Part shown: in pieces, positions 1 through 7,984 of the stretch
Layout of the letters: each line of letters begins with the position of its first letter
Numbering within the stretch: the stretch's first letter is position 1
Assembly: GCA_003054655.1 (NCBI GenBank)
Contig: QAYZ01000014.1
Coordinates: 124,001 to 188,000 of the forward strand
Source of the DNA: Spartobacteria bacterium LR76
GTDB taxonomy: Bacteria; Verrucomicrobiota; Verrucomicrobiia; Chthoniobacterales; Terrimicrobiaceae
Direction: 5' to 3'
DNA length: 64,000 nucleotides
Notes under the pieces: generated by a model
Database searches by the model: none
The model's input: only the letters and a program-made list of their open reading frames with translations
Told to the model about the DNA's origin: nothing
Made by a program: the position numbers and the translations under genes

Positions 1-321
1 GTAGGTCGGCTCCTTGAGCAAAATGGCCGGGCCGCCGAGCAGCATGTCCTTGGCCTCACGGGTGCGGCCCATTTCATGCAGGCAAAAGGCGCTGTGGATG
101 TACCCGGTCGTGCACTCCGGCCACACCTCGCGCAGGCGGGTGCAGACGTCGAGGGCTTCGTCCCAATGCTTGTGACGCATGAGTACAAAAAGCCGCATCT
201 GCAGCACCTCCTCGCGATCCTGTTCGTTGGGGGACAATTCGTTGAGCTCGCGAAGTGCGCTTTCCGGCATCTCGAGCTCGATGTAACCTTGCGCGGCTAA
301 TAGGGAGCGTTCCAACGACAT
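1..321 (-). CDS. TPR-repeat protein, N-terminal part (runs off the window start)
   Basis: An open minus-strand frame starts at an ATG at 319-321 and stays open to base 1, giving 107 residues of an incomplete protein. It is a chain of amphipathic helices in TPR style: leucine and alanine recur at helix positions, with pairs such as 'HKHWDEALDVC' and 'FCLHEMGRTREAKDML' marking helix A/helix B units. No signal peptide is visible at the start, so it is probably cytoplasmic. TPR proteins are scaffolds, so no specific function can be given. The glycosyltransferase gene upstream on the same strand ends 41 bases away and may be co-transcribed with it. Confidence 0.75.
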   Translation of the reverse strand, partial: MSLERSLLAAQGYIELEMPESALRELNELSPNEQDREEVLQMRLFVLMRHKHWDEALDVCTRLREVWPECTTGYIHSAFCLHEMGRTREAKDMLLGGPAILLKEPTY

Positions 322-362
322 TCTGAGCGAACTAAGAGCAATTTCCGCGCCTTGCAAAGAGT

Positions 363-1745
363 TTATCCCTGCTCGGCGTCGGGAACCTCCGTGCCAGCCG
401 TCCGCTGGGGCGTCCACGTCATGCGATTGCGCAGCAGCGCCACCCAGCCGAGAATCGCTCCGCTGTAGCGCAGGGGTTGGAAGAAAAACGGCTCCAGCAG
501 CGAGGCGGAGATGATGCGAAACGCCCAGCCGGGCGTCATCGGCCGCCGCAGCCAGCGGGCATAAAGAAAAAAGGACAGGCTTTGCAGGCAGAGGTCAAAG
601 ACCAGCTTCGCCGCGATGAAGCCGAGCAGCCCCCAGGCGACATGCGGGGATTCCAGCAGCAGGACGATGAAGGTCAGTTGAGCGCCTGCGGAGAAAAACG
701 GCAGCAAGGTGTCGATCGTCTTGGCCGGCAGCAGGACGCCGCCCATCGTGCCGTAGCGGGGATTGGCCACCATGTCCTGATTGCCGAAAAGCGTGGCGAG
801 AAATCCGCCGAACCACCGCGATCGCTGCCGCCAGAATAGCGGCACCGCCGCCGGGGCATCCGTCACCGCCTGGGCCGTGCCGATCACGCCGACACGCCAT
901 TTTTTGCCGGAGTCTCCCGCCTCCCGGTAGATACGGAAGATCAACTCGTAATCCTCCACCCAACTCGACGGATCGAAGAACCCGACCTTCTCGATCACCT
1001 CCCGGCGGTATGCGCCGAAGGCTCCGGAGACCATTTCCATCGCATCGATCCGGCTCCACGCCAGCCGCCACAGGTAGGCGCGCATGTACTCGGAGCGCTG
1101 GAAGTATTCAAACGCCCGCGCCAGGAATCCGCCCCGGCAGGCCGGAATCAATACCCCGCAGGCCGCTGCCATCTCCGGGTCGCGGAATTCCTCGCGGATC
1201 GCCTTGAGCGAATCCCGCGTCGGCACCGTGTCGGCATCGATTGTCACGATCACCTCGCCGCCGCAGCGGGGGATGAGTTCGTTGAGGGAATTCGCCTTGC
1301 CCGAGGAGGGCTTGGACCAGACGCGCAGGATGGGAAAAAGCCGGGATTCTCCGAAGTGCCCGTCCATCACCACCCCGTACCGCTCGCCCAGCAAAGCCAC
1401 CGTGCCATCGGTCGAGCCATCGTCGATGACCCAGATCGTTTCGCTCGTGCGCATCTGCGGGATGAGCGCATCGAGGCAGGCGGAGATGACGCTTTTCTCA
1501 TTCCGGCAGGGAACGAGCACCGCCAGTTCCGGGGGTGGGACATGGTATGTCCGATGTGCCTCCGAGCGAACCACACCACGCCATGCCAGGGTCGTGATGG
1601 CGGTGAGCAGTACGGCGTCGTAGCTCAGGAAAAGAATGCCGATCGCCCAGGCCCACTCGTGGCGGGAGAAAAAGACCGCCGCGAGCGTTCCGACCAGCAA
1701 CAGCAGGACAAAGCCGAAGAGAAGCCGGAAGGGGAGGACACGCAT
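363..1745 (-). CDS. Membrane glycosyltransferase, family 2 (processive type)
   Basis: This 460-residue inverting GT-A glycosyltransferase transfers a sugar from a nucleotide-sugar at the inner membrane. Two N-terminal membrane helices (about 5-26 and 32-55) precede the catalytic domain. The GT2 motifs are all present: DDGSTDG at 108-114, DAD at 170-172, ED at 264-265 as likely base, and QRSRW (QxxRW) at 307-311, the signature of processive synthases such as cellulose, chitin and PNAG synthases. Three or more hydrophobic helices follow. The acceptor and product cannot be read from sequence, and no PgaA/B/D or BcsB partner is adjacent. It lies just downstream of fbaB, 39 bases apart. Confidence 0.88.
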   Translation of the reverse strand: MRVLPFRLLFGFVLLLLVGTLAAVFFSRHEWAWAIGILFLSYDAVLLTAITTLAWRGVVRSEAHRTYHVPPPELAVLVPCRNEKSVISACLDALIPQMRTSETIWVIDDGSTDGTVALLGERYGVVMDGHFGESRLFPILRVWSKPSSGKANSLNELIPRCGGEVIVTIDADTVPTRDSLKAIREEFRDPEMAAACGVLIPACRGGFLARAFEYFQRSEYMRAYLWRLAWSRIDAMEMVSGAFGAYRREVIEKVGFFDPSSWVEDYELIFRIYREAGDSGKKWRVGVIGTAQAVTDAPAAVPLFWRQRSRWFGGFLATLFGNQDMVANPRYGTMGGVLLPAKTIDTLLPFFSAGAQLTFIVLLLESPHVAWGLLGFIAAKLVFDLCLQSLSFFLYARWLRRPMTPGWAFRIISASLLEPFFFQPLRYSGAILGWVALLRNRMTWTPQRTAGTEVPDAEQG

Positions 1746-1784
1746 GCGTGCTCCCCTCCTACTACGCTCCGGCCCGTTGTCAAA

Positions 1785-2849
<1,065 letters not shown>

Positions 2850-3003
2850 GTGTTGTGAAGGGTTGACCCTCCCCCGCTACTCCACCCCGTGCCGACTGTC
2901 CAGTAATTGCGCGTGCCAAATGCGAAACGTTGCCTTGTTCCCGAGGGCGGACGGATTCCCTCCCTTGTCAGGTACGGTCTGCCTTGCTAAACGAGAGCGA
3001 CTT

Positions 3004-3735
3004 ATGGGTCGCCAATGGCTTCACGCTAAACGTGCCGTCGCCTCGCTGAAAAAGTCGCAGGCCACCGGCAAACTCGTCAAAGAAATCATGGTCGCCGCGA
3101 AGGTCGGAGGCGCTGATCCCGAGGGAAACGCCCGTCTCGCCACCGCGGTGGAAAAGGCTCGCAAGGAGTCCGTCTCCCGCGACGTCATCGAGCGCGCCAT
3201 CAAGAAGGGCGCGGGCGTCGGTGACGAAAAGCTCGTGATGGAGCACATCCTTTTCGAGGGTTATGCCCCGCACAAGGTGCCCGTTATTGTCGAGGTCTAC
3301 ACCGACAACAACAACCGCACCGCCCCGGAGATTCGCGTGCTTTTCAAAAAGGGCCAGCTCGGCACCTCGGGCAGCAACAAGTTCCTCTTCGACCACGTCG
3401 GTCTCGTCGAGGCCTACCATTCCGACACCAGCGCGGACATCGAGACTGCCGCCATCGAGGCCGGAGCCAATGACTTCGAGCCGCTGACTCACGCGCAGAA
3501 CGACGACATCCCCGCCGACAAGCTCGGCGCGCGCTTCATCACCGACCGCACCGCCACCGGCGCCGCCACCAAGTGGCTCACCGAGAACGGCTGGACCGTT
3601 GTCACGAGCGAACTCGGCCACATTGCCAAGCAATTCCCGACCCTCACCGACGACCAGGCCGCCGAAGTCGGAGAATTCCTCCAGACCCTCGACGACCACG
3701 ACGACGTCCACCGCGTCTGGGCCGCCGTGAAGTAA
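3004..3735 (+). CDS. yebC: YebC/PmpR (TACO1) family regulatory/translation protein
   Basis: 243 residues with the family's hallmark start MGRQWLHAKR, a basic N-terminal domain (KKSQATGKL, AAKVGGADPEGNARL) and the EGYAPHKVPVIVEVYTDNNNRT strand region of domains 2 and 3. YebC proteins were described as DNA-binding regulators and, more recently, as ribosome-associated factors easing polyproline stalls. The mitochondrial homologue TACO1 activates COX1 translation. The frame is open further upstream, but the ATG at 3004 gives the family N-terminus exactly. The gene is divergent from fbaB and is followed by the repeat-flanked GxxExxY unit. Confidence 0.95.
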   Translation: MGRQWLHAKRAVASLKKSQATGKLVKEIMVAAKVGGADPEGNARLATAVEKARKESVSRDVIERAIKKGAGVGDEKLVMEHILFEGYAPHKVPVIVEVYTDNNNRTAPEIRVLFKKGQLGTSGSNKFLFDHVGLVEAYHSDTSADIETAAIEAGANDFEPLTHAQNDDIPADKLGARFITDRTATGAATKWLTENGWTVVTSELGHIAKQFPTLTDDQAAEVGEFLQTLDDHDDVHRVWAAVK

Positions 3736-3746
3736 CGGAAGACAGA

Positions 3747-3782
3747 TTTTTACAGAAGGTCGCAAAGGACACAAAGGATTCG
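3747..3782. repeat. Left arm of inverted repeat flanking the GxxExxY gene
   Basis: The core TTTTACAGAAGGTCGCAAAG is followed by GACACAAAG. Its reverse complement recurs at 4187-4221 with about two mismatches in 25 bases. The arm begins 11 bases after the yebC stop and ends directly at the GxxExxY start. The same motif occurs four more times at 6267-6615. Confidence 0.85.
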
Positions 3783-3783
3783 T

Positions 3784-4185
3784 ATGCACCCGCGTTTCGC
3801 GCAGGCGAATGACTTGAGCCGTGAGGTAATCGGAGCGGCCATCGAGGTGCATCGTCTGAAGGGGCCGGGGTTGCTGGAGAGCCTTTATGAGAAGTTTCTG
3901 GCTCGTGAGCTGGAGCTTCGAGGCATCTCCTGCGAGTCGCAGGTCGCCGCGAGGGTGGAGTACAAGGGCGCGTACTTTGATGAAACCCTGCGGCTCGACC
4001 TTCTGGTGGAGGGGTGCCTGTTGGTGGAACTCAAGTGCGTGCAGGAAGTGCACCCCGTCCACAAGGCGCAAGTCCTGAGTTACCTGCGCCTGCTGAATCT
4101 GCCGCTCGGCTTGCTCATCAATTTTCACCAAGTCCGGCTCACGGATGGCATTCATCGTCTTGTTCTCCAAAATGCGTCCGCCTAA
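3784..4185 (+). CDS. GxxExxY family protein (PD-(D/E)XK nuclease-like fold)
   Basis: 133 residues. The family signature is G29-L-L-E32-S-L-Y35, preceded by VIGAAIEVHR. A nuclease-like core follows: D72 in LRLDLLV, then E82-L-K84 in LLVELK, the D...ExK pattern of PD-(D/E)XK enzymes. The helix after it (VHKAQVLSYLRLL) is also typical. The biochemical function of the family is unknown; nuclease activity is inferred from the motif only. The gene sits alone between yebC and ffh, tightly enclosed by inverted repeat arms at 3747-3782 and 4187-4221, which suggests it arrived as a unit. The ATG at 3784 lies 2 bases after the left arm, so that arm also forms the leader. Confidence 0.85.
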   Translation: MHPRFAQANDLSREVIGAAIEVHRLKGPGLLESLYEKFLARELELRGISCESQVAARVEYKGAYFDETLRLDLLVEGCLLVELKCVQEVHPVHKAQVLSYLRLLNLPLGLLINFHQVRLTDGIHRLVLQNASA

Positions 4186-4186
4186 A

Positions 4187-4221
4187 GCCTTTCTTTGCGT
4201 CCTTTGCGTCCTTCTGTAAAA
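4187..4221. repeat. Right arm of inverted repeat flanking the GxxExxY gene
   Basis: It reads CTTTGCGTCCTTTGCG then TCCTTCTGTAAAA, the reverse complement of the left arm at 3747-3782. It starts 2 bases after the GxxExxY stop and ends 7 bases before the ffh start, so it forms the ffh leader. No T-rich tail typical of a terminator follows. Confidence 0.85.
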
Positions 4222-4228
4222 CTGCCTT

Positions 4229-5560
4229 ATGTTTTCCCGTCTTTCCGACAAACTGCAGGACGTCTTCAAGGACCTCCGCGGACATGGGCGCATCAGTGAG
4301 AAAAACATCACCGATGCGTTGCGCGATGTCCGGATGGCCCTGCTCGACGCCGACGTCCACTTCCAGGTCGCCAAGGACTTCATCGCCCGGGTCAAGGACA
4401 AGGCGATGGGCGAGGAGGTGCTGCGCAGCGTCACCCCCGGCCAGCAGATCGTCAAAATCTTTCAGGACGAACTCACCACCCTCCTCGGAGGCGACGCCGC
4501 TCCGCTCGATCTCACCAAGCCCGCCCGCATCCTCGTGGTCGGCCTCAACGGTGCCGGTAAAACAACCTCCTCCGCCAAGCTCGCCCGGCTCCTGAAATCC
4601 CAGGGCCGCGCCCCGCAGCTCATCGCCTGCGACTTGCACCGCCCCGCCGCCATCGCCCAGCTCGCTACGTTGGCCGAGCAGGTCGGCGTGCCGGTTTACC
4701 AGCCCCAGGCGGGAGAGACCGATGTGCTCAAGGTCGGTCGCGAAGCCGTCGCATGGTGCAATCAGACCCCCGGCGACGTGCAGATTTACGACACCGCCGG
4801 GCGTCAGGACCTCGATGAACCGCTCATCGAGGAGCTGCGTCGCCTGAAGGAATTCCTTCAGCCCCAGGAGATTCTGCTGGTTTGCGATGCCGCCACCGGC
4901 CAGCAGGCGGTCAACGTGGCCGAGAAATTCCACACCGCCCTCGGCCTTACCGGCATCATCCTCACCAAGCTCGACGGCGACGCCCGCGGCGGTGCCGCCC
5001 TCTCGCTCCGCGAGGTCACCAAGCAGCCGATCAAGTTTGCCGGTGTCGGTGAGAAGATCGAGCAGTTCGAGCAGTTTTACCCCGACCGTCTCGCCGGGCG
5101 CATCCTCGGCATGGGCGACGTCGTCAGCCTCGTGGAGAAAGCCGCCGAGGTCATCAACGAGGACGACGCGCGCCGGATGGAGGAGAAACTTCGCAAGGCG
5201 ACCTTCGACCTTGAGGACTTCCTCCAGCAGTTCCGGATGCTCAAACGAATGGGCCCCCTGCAAAATGTCCTTGGCATGCTGCCGGGAATGGCTAATTTAA
5301 AAGGTTCCTCGATTGACGAAGGTCAGTTGAAACGGGTGGAGGCGATTATTCTCTCCATGACACCGCAGGAGCGAACGCGTCCGGATATCCTGAACGCACG
5401 ACGCCGCCAGCGGGTAGCCCGTGGCAGCGGCACCACCGTGACCGAGGTAAACAACCTCATCCTGCGTTTCACCCAGATGCGCAAGATGATGAAAAATATG
5501 GGCCAGATGAAAAAACTGATGGCCCAGGCCCGGAAGGGCGGAATGCTGGGAATGAACTAA
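4229..5560 (+). CDS. ffh: Signal recognition particle protein Ffh (SRP54)
   Basis: 443-residue GTPase that binds signal sequences on nascent membrane proteins and docks with FtsY. The N domain spans about 1-90. The G domain has P-loop GLNGAGKT at 105-112, DTAGRQDLD (G3) near 190 and TKLDGDARGG (G4 and following) near 245. The methionine-rich M domain has GPLQNVLGMLPGM and ends with MRKMMKNMGQMKKLM and a short Gly-Met tail. Length is normal for Ffh. The SRP RNA gene was not found in the window. Its leader is the right arm of the repeat around the GxxExxY gene, so an insertion may have displaced its original promoter. It leads a row with rpsP and khpA. Confidence 0.97.
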   Translation: MFSRLSDKLQDVFKDLRGHGRISEKNITDALRDVRMALLDADVHFQVAKDFIARVKDKAMGEEVLRSVTPGQQIVKIFQDELTTLLGGDAAPLDLTKPARILVVGLNGAGKTTSSAKLARLLKSQGRAPQLIACDLHRPAAIAQLATLAEQVGVPVYQPQAGETDVLKVGREAVAWCNQTPGDVQIYDTAGRQDLDEPLIEELRRLKEFLQPQEILLVCDAATGQQAVNVAEKFHTALGLTGIILTKLDGDARGGAALSLREVTKQPIKFAGVGEKIEQFEQFYPDRLAGRILGMGDVVSLVEKAAEVINEDDARRMEEKLRKATFDLEDFLQQFRMLKRMGPLQNVLGMLPGMANLKGSSIDEGQLKRVEAIILSMTPQERTRPDILNARRRQRVARGSGTTVTEVNNLILRFTQMRKMMKNMGQMKKLMAQARKGGMLGMN

Positions 5561-5608
5561 ACCGCCCCCGCGGACCTGAAAACAACCATTTAAACCAACA
5601 GAGACATC

Positions 5609-5866
5609 ATGGCAGTTGCAATCCGACTCAAGCGCGAAGGCGCCCGCAATCACCCGTACTACAAAATCGTGGTGACCGATCAGCGTAGCCCGCGTGACGG
5701 AAAATTCATCGAGATCATCGGCACCTACGACCCGAAAAAAGAGGGTGAGAACTACTCCCTTTCGCTCGATCGTGCGGAATATTGGGTGGGTGTTGGCGCC
5801 CGTCCTTCGCAGACCGTTGGCAGCCTGATCAACAAGGCCCGCAAGAGCACCGCGGTCGCAGCCTAA
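5609..5866 (+). CDS. rpsP: 30S ribosomal protein bS16
   Basis: 85 residues, beginning MAVAIRLKREGARNHPYYKI, with the family's RSPRDGKFIEIIGTYDP block and the LDRAEYWVGVGARPSQTV region. It binds 16S rRNA early in 30S assembly. It lies 48 bases after ffh and 26 bases before khpA, matching the widespread ffh-rpsP-khpA order. A GAGA stretch before the ATG may serve as a weak ribosome binding site. Confidence 0.97.
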   Translation: MAVAIRLKREGARNHPYYKIVVTDQRSPRDGKFIEIIGTYDPKKEGENYSLSLDRAEYWVGVGARPSQTVGSLINKARKSTAVAA

Positions 5867-5892
5867 GCTGCGGCCCTGTCATCGTCGGTCGC

Positions 5893-6123
5893 ATGGAGGA
5901 ATTCCTGCGCTTCGTCATTGGCAACCTCGTGGAGGCCCCCGAGGCGATCGTCCTGACCCGGACGGAAGCCGAGGACCGGGTGGTCTACCACCTGGCGCTC
6001 CGCAAGACCGACGTGCCCAAGATTATCGGCAAGGGTGGTCACACCATCCAGGCCATCCGTACCCTGCTCAGCGCAGCAGGGCAGAAGCATGGCGTGAAAG
6101 CCACGCTGGAGATCGTCGAGTGA
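5893..6123 (+). CDS. khpA: KH-domain RNA-binding protein KhpA (YlqC family)
   Basis: 76 residues made of a single type II KH domain. The RNA-binding GxxG loop is IIGKGGHTIQAIR, about residues 46-58. The start MEEFLRFVIGNLVEAPEAI is the usual KhpA N-terminus, so ATG 5893 is chosen. KhpA pairs with KhpB in several bacteria and affects cell division and sRNA biology. In many genomes rimM, trmD and rplS follow at this point. Here a tiny lipoprotein and repeats follow instead. Confidence 0.93.
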   Translation: MEEFLRFVIGNLVEAPEAIVLTRTEAEDRVVYHLALRKTDVPKIIGKGGHTIQAIRTLLSAAGQKHGVKATLEIVE

Positions 6124-6248
6124 ACCCGCTGTTGGGGGCTTCACTCGCGTTTCTCATTGTCCTTCTCGCCGGCTGCGAGCGCCAGCCGGTGAAAGCACAA
6201 AACGTCTTTCCCTCTCCCACGCCGGGAGCCGCCGCCTGCTGCCACTGA
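6120..6248 (+). CDS. Small putative lipoprotein (42 aa)
   Basis: A GTG at 6120 overlaps the khpA stop (GTGA). The 42-residue product has a hydrophobic helix followed by a lipobox, FLIVLLAGC, with Cys at about position 19. A short mature peptide rich in proline and alanine follows, ending in a CCH tail. The lipobox and the translational overlap with khpA support a real gene. No family is recognised. The rimM-trmD-rplS genes often found here are absent. Confidence 0.55.
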   Translation: MNPLLGASLAFLIVLLAGCERQPVKAQNVFPSPTPGAAACCH

Positions 6249-6266
6249 GAGGCAACCTTTCTCCAA

Positions 6267-6293
6267 GGCTTTCAACAGAAGGAAGCAAAGGAC
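6267..6293. repeat. Outer left arm of nested inverted repeat
   Basis: GGCTTTCAACAGAAGGAAGC followed by AAAGGAC. It matches the reverse complement of 6591-6615 with one mismatch in 25 bases. It shares ACAGAAGG..GCAAAGGAC with the arms around the GxxExxY gene. Confidence 0.85.
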
Positions 6294-6306
6294 AAGGCAG
6301 AAGGCC

Positions 6307-6336
6307 TTTTACAGAAGGTCGCAAAGGACGCGAAGG
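6307..6336. repeat. Inner left arm of nested inverted repeat
   Basis: TTTTACAGAAGGTCGCAAAG followed by GACGCGAAGG. It pairs with 6482-6512 at about two mismatches in 30 bases and is nearly identical to the arm at 3747-3782. Confidence 0.87.
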
Positions 6337-6481
6337 TTGGCTTTGCGTGCTGATAAAGCGGCGACTTTTCACCAAGGCCGCCAGCGCGGTGGCTGTTTTT
6401 CAACGCGCCAAGGCCGTCTGCCGTGAAATGGATTTCACCTGCTCACGCGGCTCGGAGGTCAAAGAATCTCCTTTGCCTTCT

Positions 6482-6512
6482 CCTTTGTGTCCTTTGCGAC
6501 CTTCTGTAAAAA
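6482..6512. repeat. Inner right arm of nested inverted repeat
   Basis: CCTTTGTGTCCTTTGCGACC followed by TTCTGTAAAAA, the reverse complement of the inner left arm and of the arm at 3747-3782. Confidence 0.87.
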
Positions 6513-6590
6513 GTTTTCAGGTATCCATCTCACAGGGCATCGCAAGATTACAGCCCGGAACGGCTGCAAGTTATGCCCGACCCTTCGTTT

Positions 6591-6615
6591 CCTTTGCTTC
6601 CTTTTGTTGAAAGCC
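6591..6615. repeat. Outer right arm of nested inverted repeat
   Basis: CCTTTGCTTCCTTTTGTTGA followed by AAGCC, the reverse complement of 6267-6291 with one mismatch. It ends 13 bases from the maf stop codon. Confidence 0.85.
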
Positions 6616-6628
6616 TTCCGGCCTTCCG

Positions 6629-7234
6629 TCAGTCCTGCGGTTTGGGCGTGAGTGTCTGGGGAAAGTGTTCTGTCAGGGCGTCGAGGACGCGCTCGATGGG
6701 GAGGCCGATGACGTTGCTCATCAGGCCTTCGATGCAGGTGATGAGGCGGCCGTTGTCTTCCTGGGCGGCGTAGGCTCCGGCCTTGTCCAGGGTGTGGACG
6801 GTGGAGAGGTAGTCGTCGAGATCGACGTCCTCCAGCGGGCGAAACTGCACGCGGGTGGCTTCGAGGAATCGGCACACGCGATTGCTTTCCCGGTGCATGA
6901 GGCACACGCCGGTGAAAACCTCGTGAACCCGGCCGCAGAGTGTCGAGAGCATCGCGCGGGCCTCGTCGAGATCGGCGGGTTTGCCAAAGACGCGATCATC
7001 CAAGGCAACGACGGTATCGGCCCCGAGGACGACGGCGTCGGGAATACGATGCGCCACCTCGCCAGCCTTGAGTTCGGCGTTGGCCAGGCAGAGTTCACGC
7101 GCAGTCCATTCGATCCCTGAGAGCTCCACGACCTGGGCGCTCTCGATGGAAAAGGCAAGACCGGCCTCGTGGAGGAGGTCCTTGCGGCGGGGGGAACCGG
7201 AGGCGAGGATGAGCCTAATAGGCTTCCTCTCCAT
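6629..7234 (-). CDS. maf: Maf family nucleotide pyrophosphatase
   Basis: 201 residues. The ITPase-like Maf fold hydrolyses non-canonical or modified nucleoside triphosphates to monophosphates. The signature LILASGSPRRKDLL lies at about 7-20, ADTVVALDD near 78-86, then GKP, HEVFTGVCL and the C-terminal GAYAAQEDNG and VIGLP. The frame is open further upstream; the ATG at 7234 is chosen because MERKPIRLILASGSPR is the expected N-terminus. It overlaps the 3' end of the small membrane protein gene by 20 bases, implying translational coupling. Confidence 0.93.
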   Translation of the reverse strand: MERKPIRLILASGSPRRKDLLHEAGLAFSIESAQVVELSGIEWTARELCLANAELKAGEVAHRIPDAVVLGADTVVALDDRVFGKPADLDEARAMLSTLCGRVHEVFTGVCLMHRESNRVCRFLEATRVQFRPLEDVDLDDYLSTVHTLDKAGAYAAQEDNGRLITCIEGLMSNVIGLPIERVLDALTEHFPQTLTPKPQD

Positions 7235-7508
7235 TGGAGAGTCCGGTGTCGCGGCGGATGCTCGCGAGGCGGCGCTGCATGCTCCGGCTGGACTCCGGCG
7301 AGGCGTTGCTGATGATCCCGGCCACGAAGGGCAGGATCGTCGCCGCGCCAGCTCCGATGAGCGCGAGAGCCGTGCGTTGACGGGCTGTGCGACCCAGCTT
7401 GTCCGCCAGGAGCAGGCCAACGCCAAAGCCTACTGCCGCCTGGGAAATGGCGACGATGCTGGTCACGGGGACATTTTCCCCGAATTTGTTGAGAGAGATG
7501 GAAGACAT
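7215..7508 (-). CDS. Small hypothetical membrane protein (97 aa)
   Basis: 97 residues with two hydrophobic helices, about 14-34 (VTSIVAISQAAVGFGVGLLL) and 46-66 (TALALIGAGAATILPFVAGI). They are separated by a short basic loop and followed by a charged tail with several arginines. No family is recognised. Its stop overlaps the maf start. Its start is 50 bases from the divergent ruvX start, so a shared promoter region is likely. Confidence 0.65.
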   Translation of the reverse strand: MSSISLNKFGENVPVTSIVAISQAAVGFGVGLLLADKLGRTARQRTALALIGAGAATILPFVAGIISNASPESSRSMQRRLASIRRDTGLSNGEEAY

Positions 7509-7558
7509 GGTACGTGCTTGCGCAACGTAGGATTGTGGTATCGGATTTTCAACTGGAA

Positions 7559-7984
7559 ATGGAAACGAAGAAATATCTCGGTGTGGACCCCGGTGACGCG
7601 CGCTGCGGCGTGGCGATCAGCGACGATCTCGCCATGCTGGCTCACCCGTTGGAAACCATCGATGTCCGCAAGGGCGACCCCGTCGCCCGTGTCGCGGCGA
7701 TCGTCAACGAACGCTCCATCGCCGGGGTGGTCGTCGGCGTCCCGCGCAATATGGACGGAACCTTCGGCCCCGCCGCGGAGAAATCCCGGGTTTTTATCGC
7801 CGCGCTGAAGGAGAAGGTCGCCTGCCGCGTCATCGCCTGGGATGAGCGCCTCACCACCGTCTCCGCCCAGCGCGCCCTGCGCGAATCGGGCCGCAAGGCG
7901 AAGGACCAGAAAAACGTCATCGACCAGGCTGCCGCGCAAATCATCCTCCAGGGTTGGCTGGATTCCCAGGCCGCATGCGGCTGA
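7559..7984 (+). CDS. ruvX: Putative pre-16S rRNA nuclease / Holliday junction resolvase-like RuvX (YqgF)
   Basis: 141 residues, RNase H-like fold. GVDPGDARCGVA near the N-terminus carries the first acidic residue, VVGVPRNMDGTFG is the second strand block, WDERLTTVSAQ carries the second acidic residue, and DQAAAQIILQ the third. YqgF enzymes mature the 5' end of 16S rRNA; a resolvase role has also been proposed. The ATG at 7559 (METKKYLGVD) is preferred over an upstream in-frame ATG because it gives the family start. It overlaps truA by 10 bases. Confidence 0.93.
   Translation: METKKYLGVDPGDARCGVAISDDLAMLAHPLETIDVRKGDPVARVAAIVNERSIAGVVVGVPRNMDGTFGPAAEKSRVFIAALKEKVACRVIAWDERLTTVSAQRALRESGRKAKDQKNVIDQAAAQIILQGWLDSQAACG

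Larger units (their letters stand above)
6249..6628. other. Gene-free intergenic patch carrying nested inverted repeats
   Basis: These 380 bases lie between convergent units (khpA and lipoprotein on plus, maf on minus). I see no credible gene. The content is two inverted pairs of one repeat family: an outer pair at 6267-6293 / 6591-6615 and an inner pair at 6307-6336 / 6482-6512. They enclose about 145 bases of unrelated sequence with no GxxExxY remnant that I can recognise. Confidence 0.7.

Noticed and set aside
6347-6610. Open plus-strand frame of 87 codons within the repeat patch
   Set aside because: It reads through two repeat arms, producing a repeat-derived peptide (PLCPLRPSVK type). 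It has no domain and no conserved start.
6267-6615. CRISPR-like array from repeated AAAGGACGCAAAGG-type motifs
   Set aside because: There are four arms in inverted orientation with unequal gaps and no regular spacers or cas genes.
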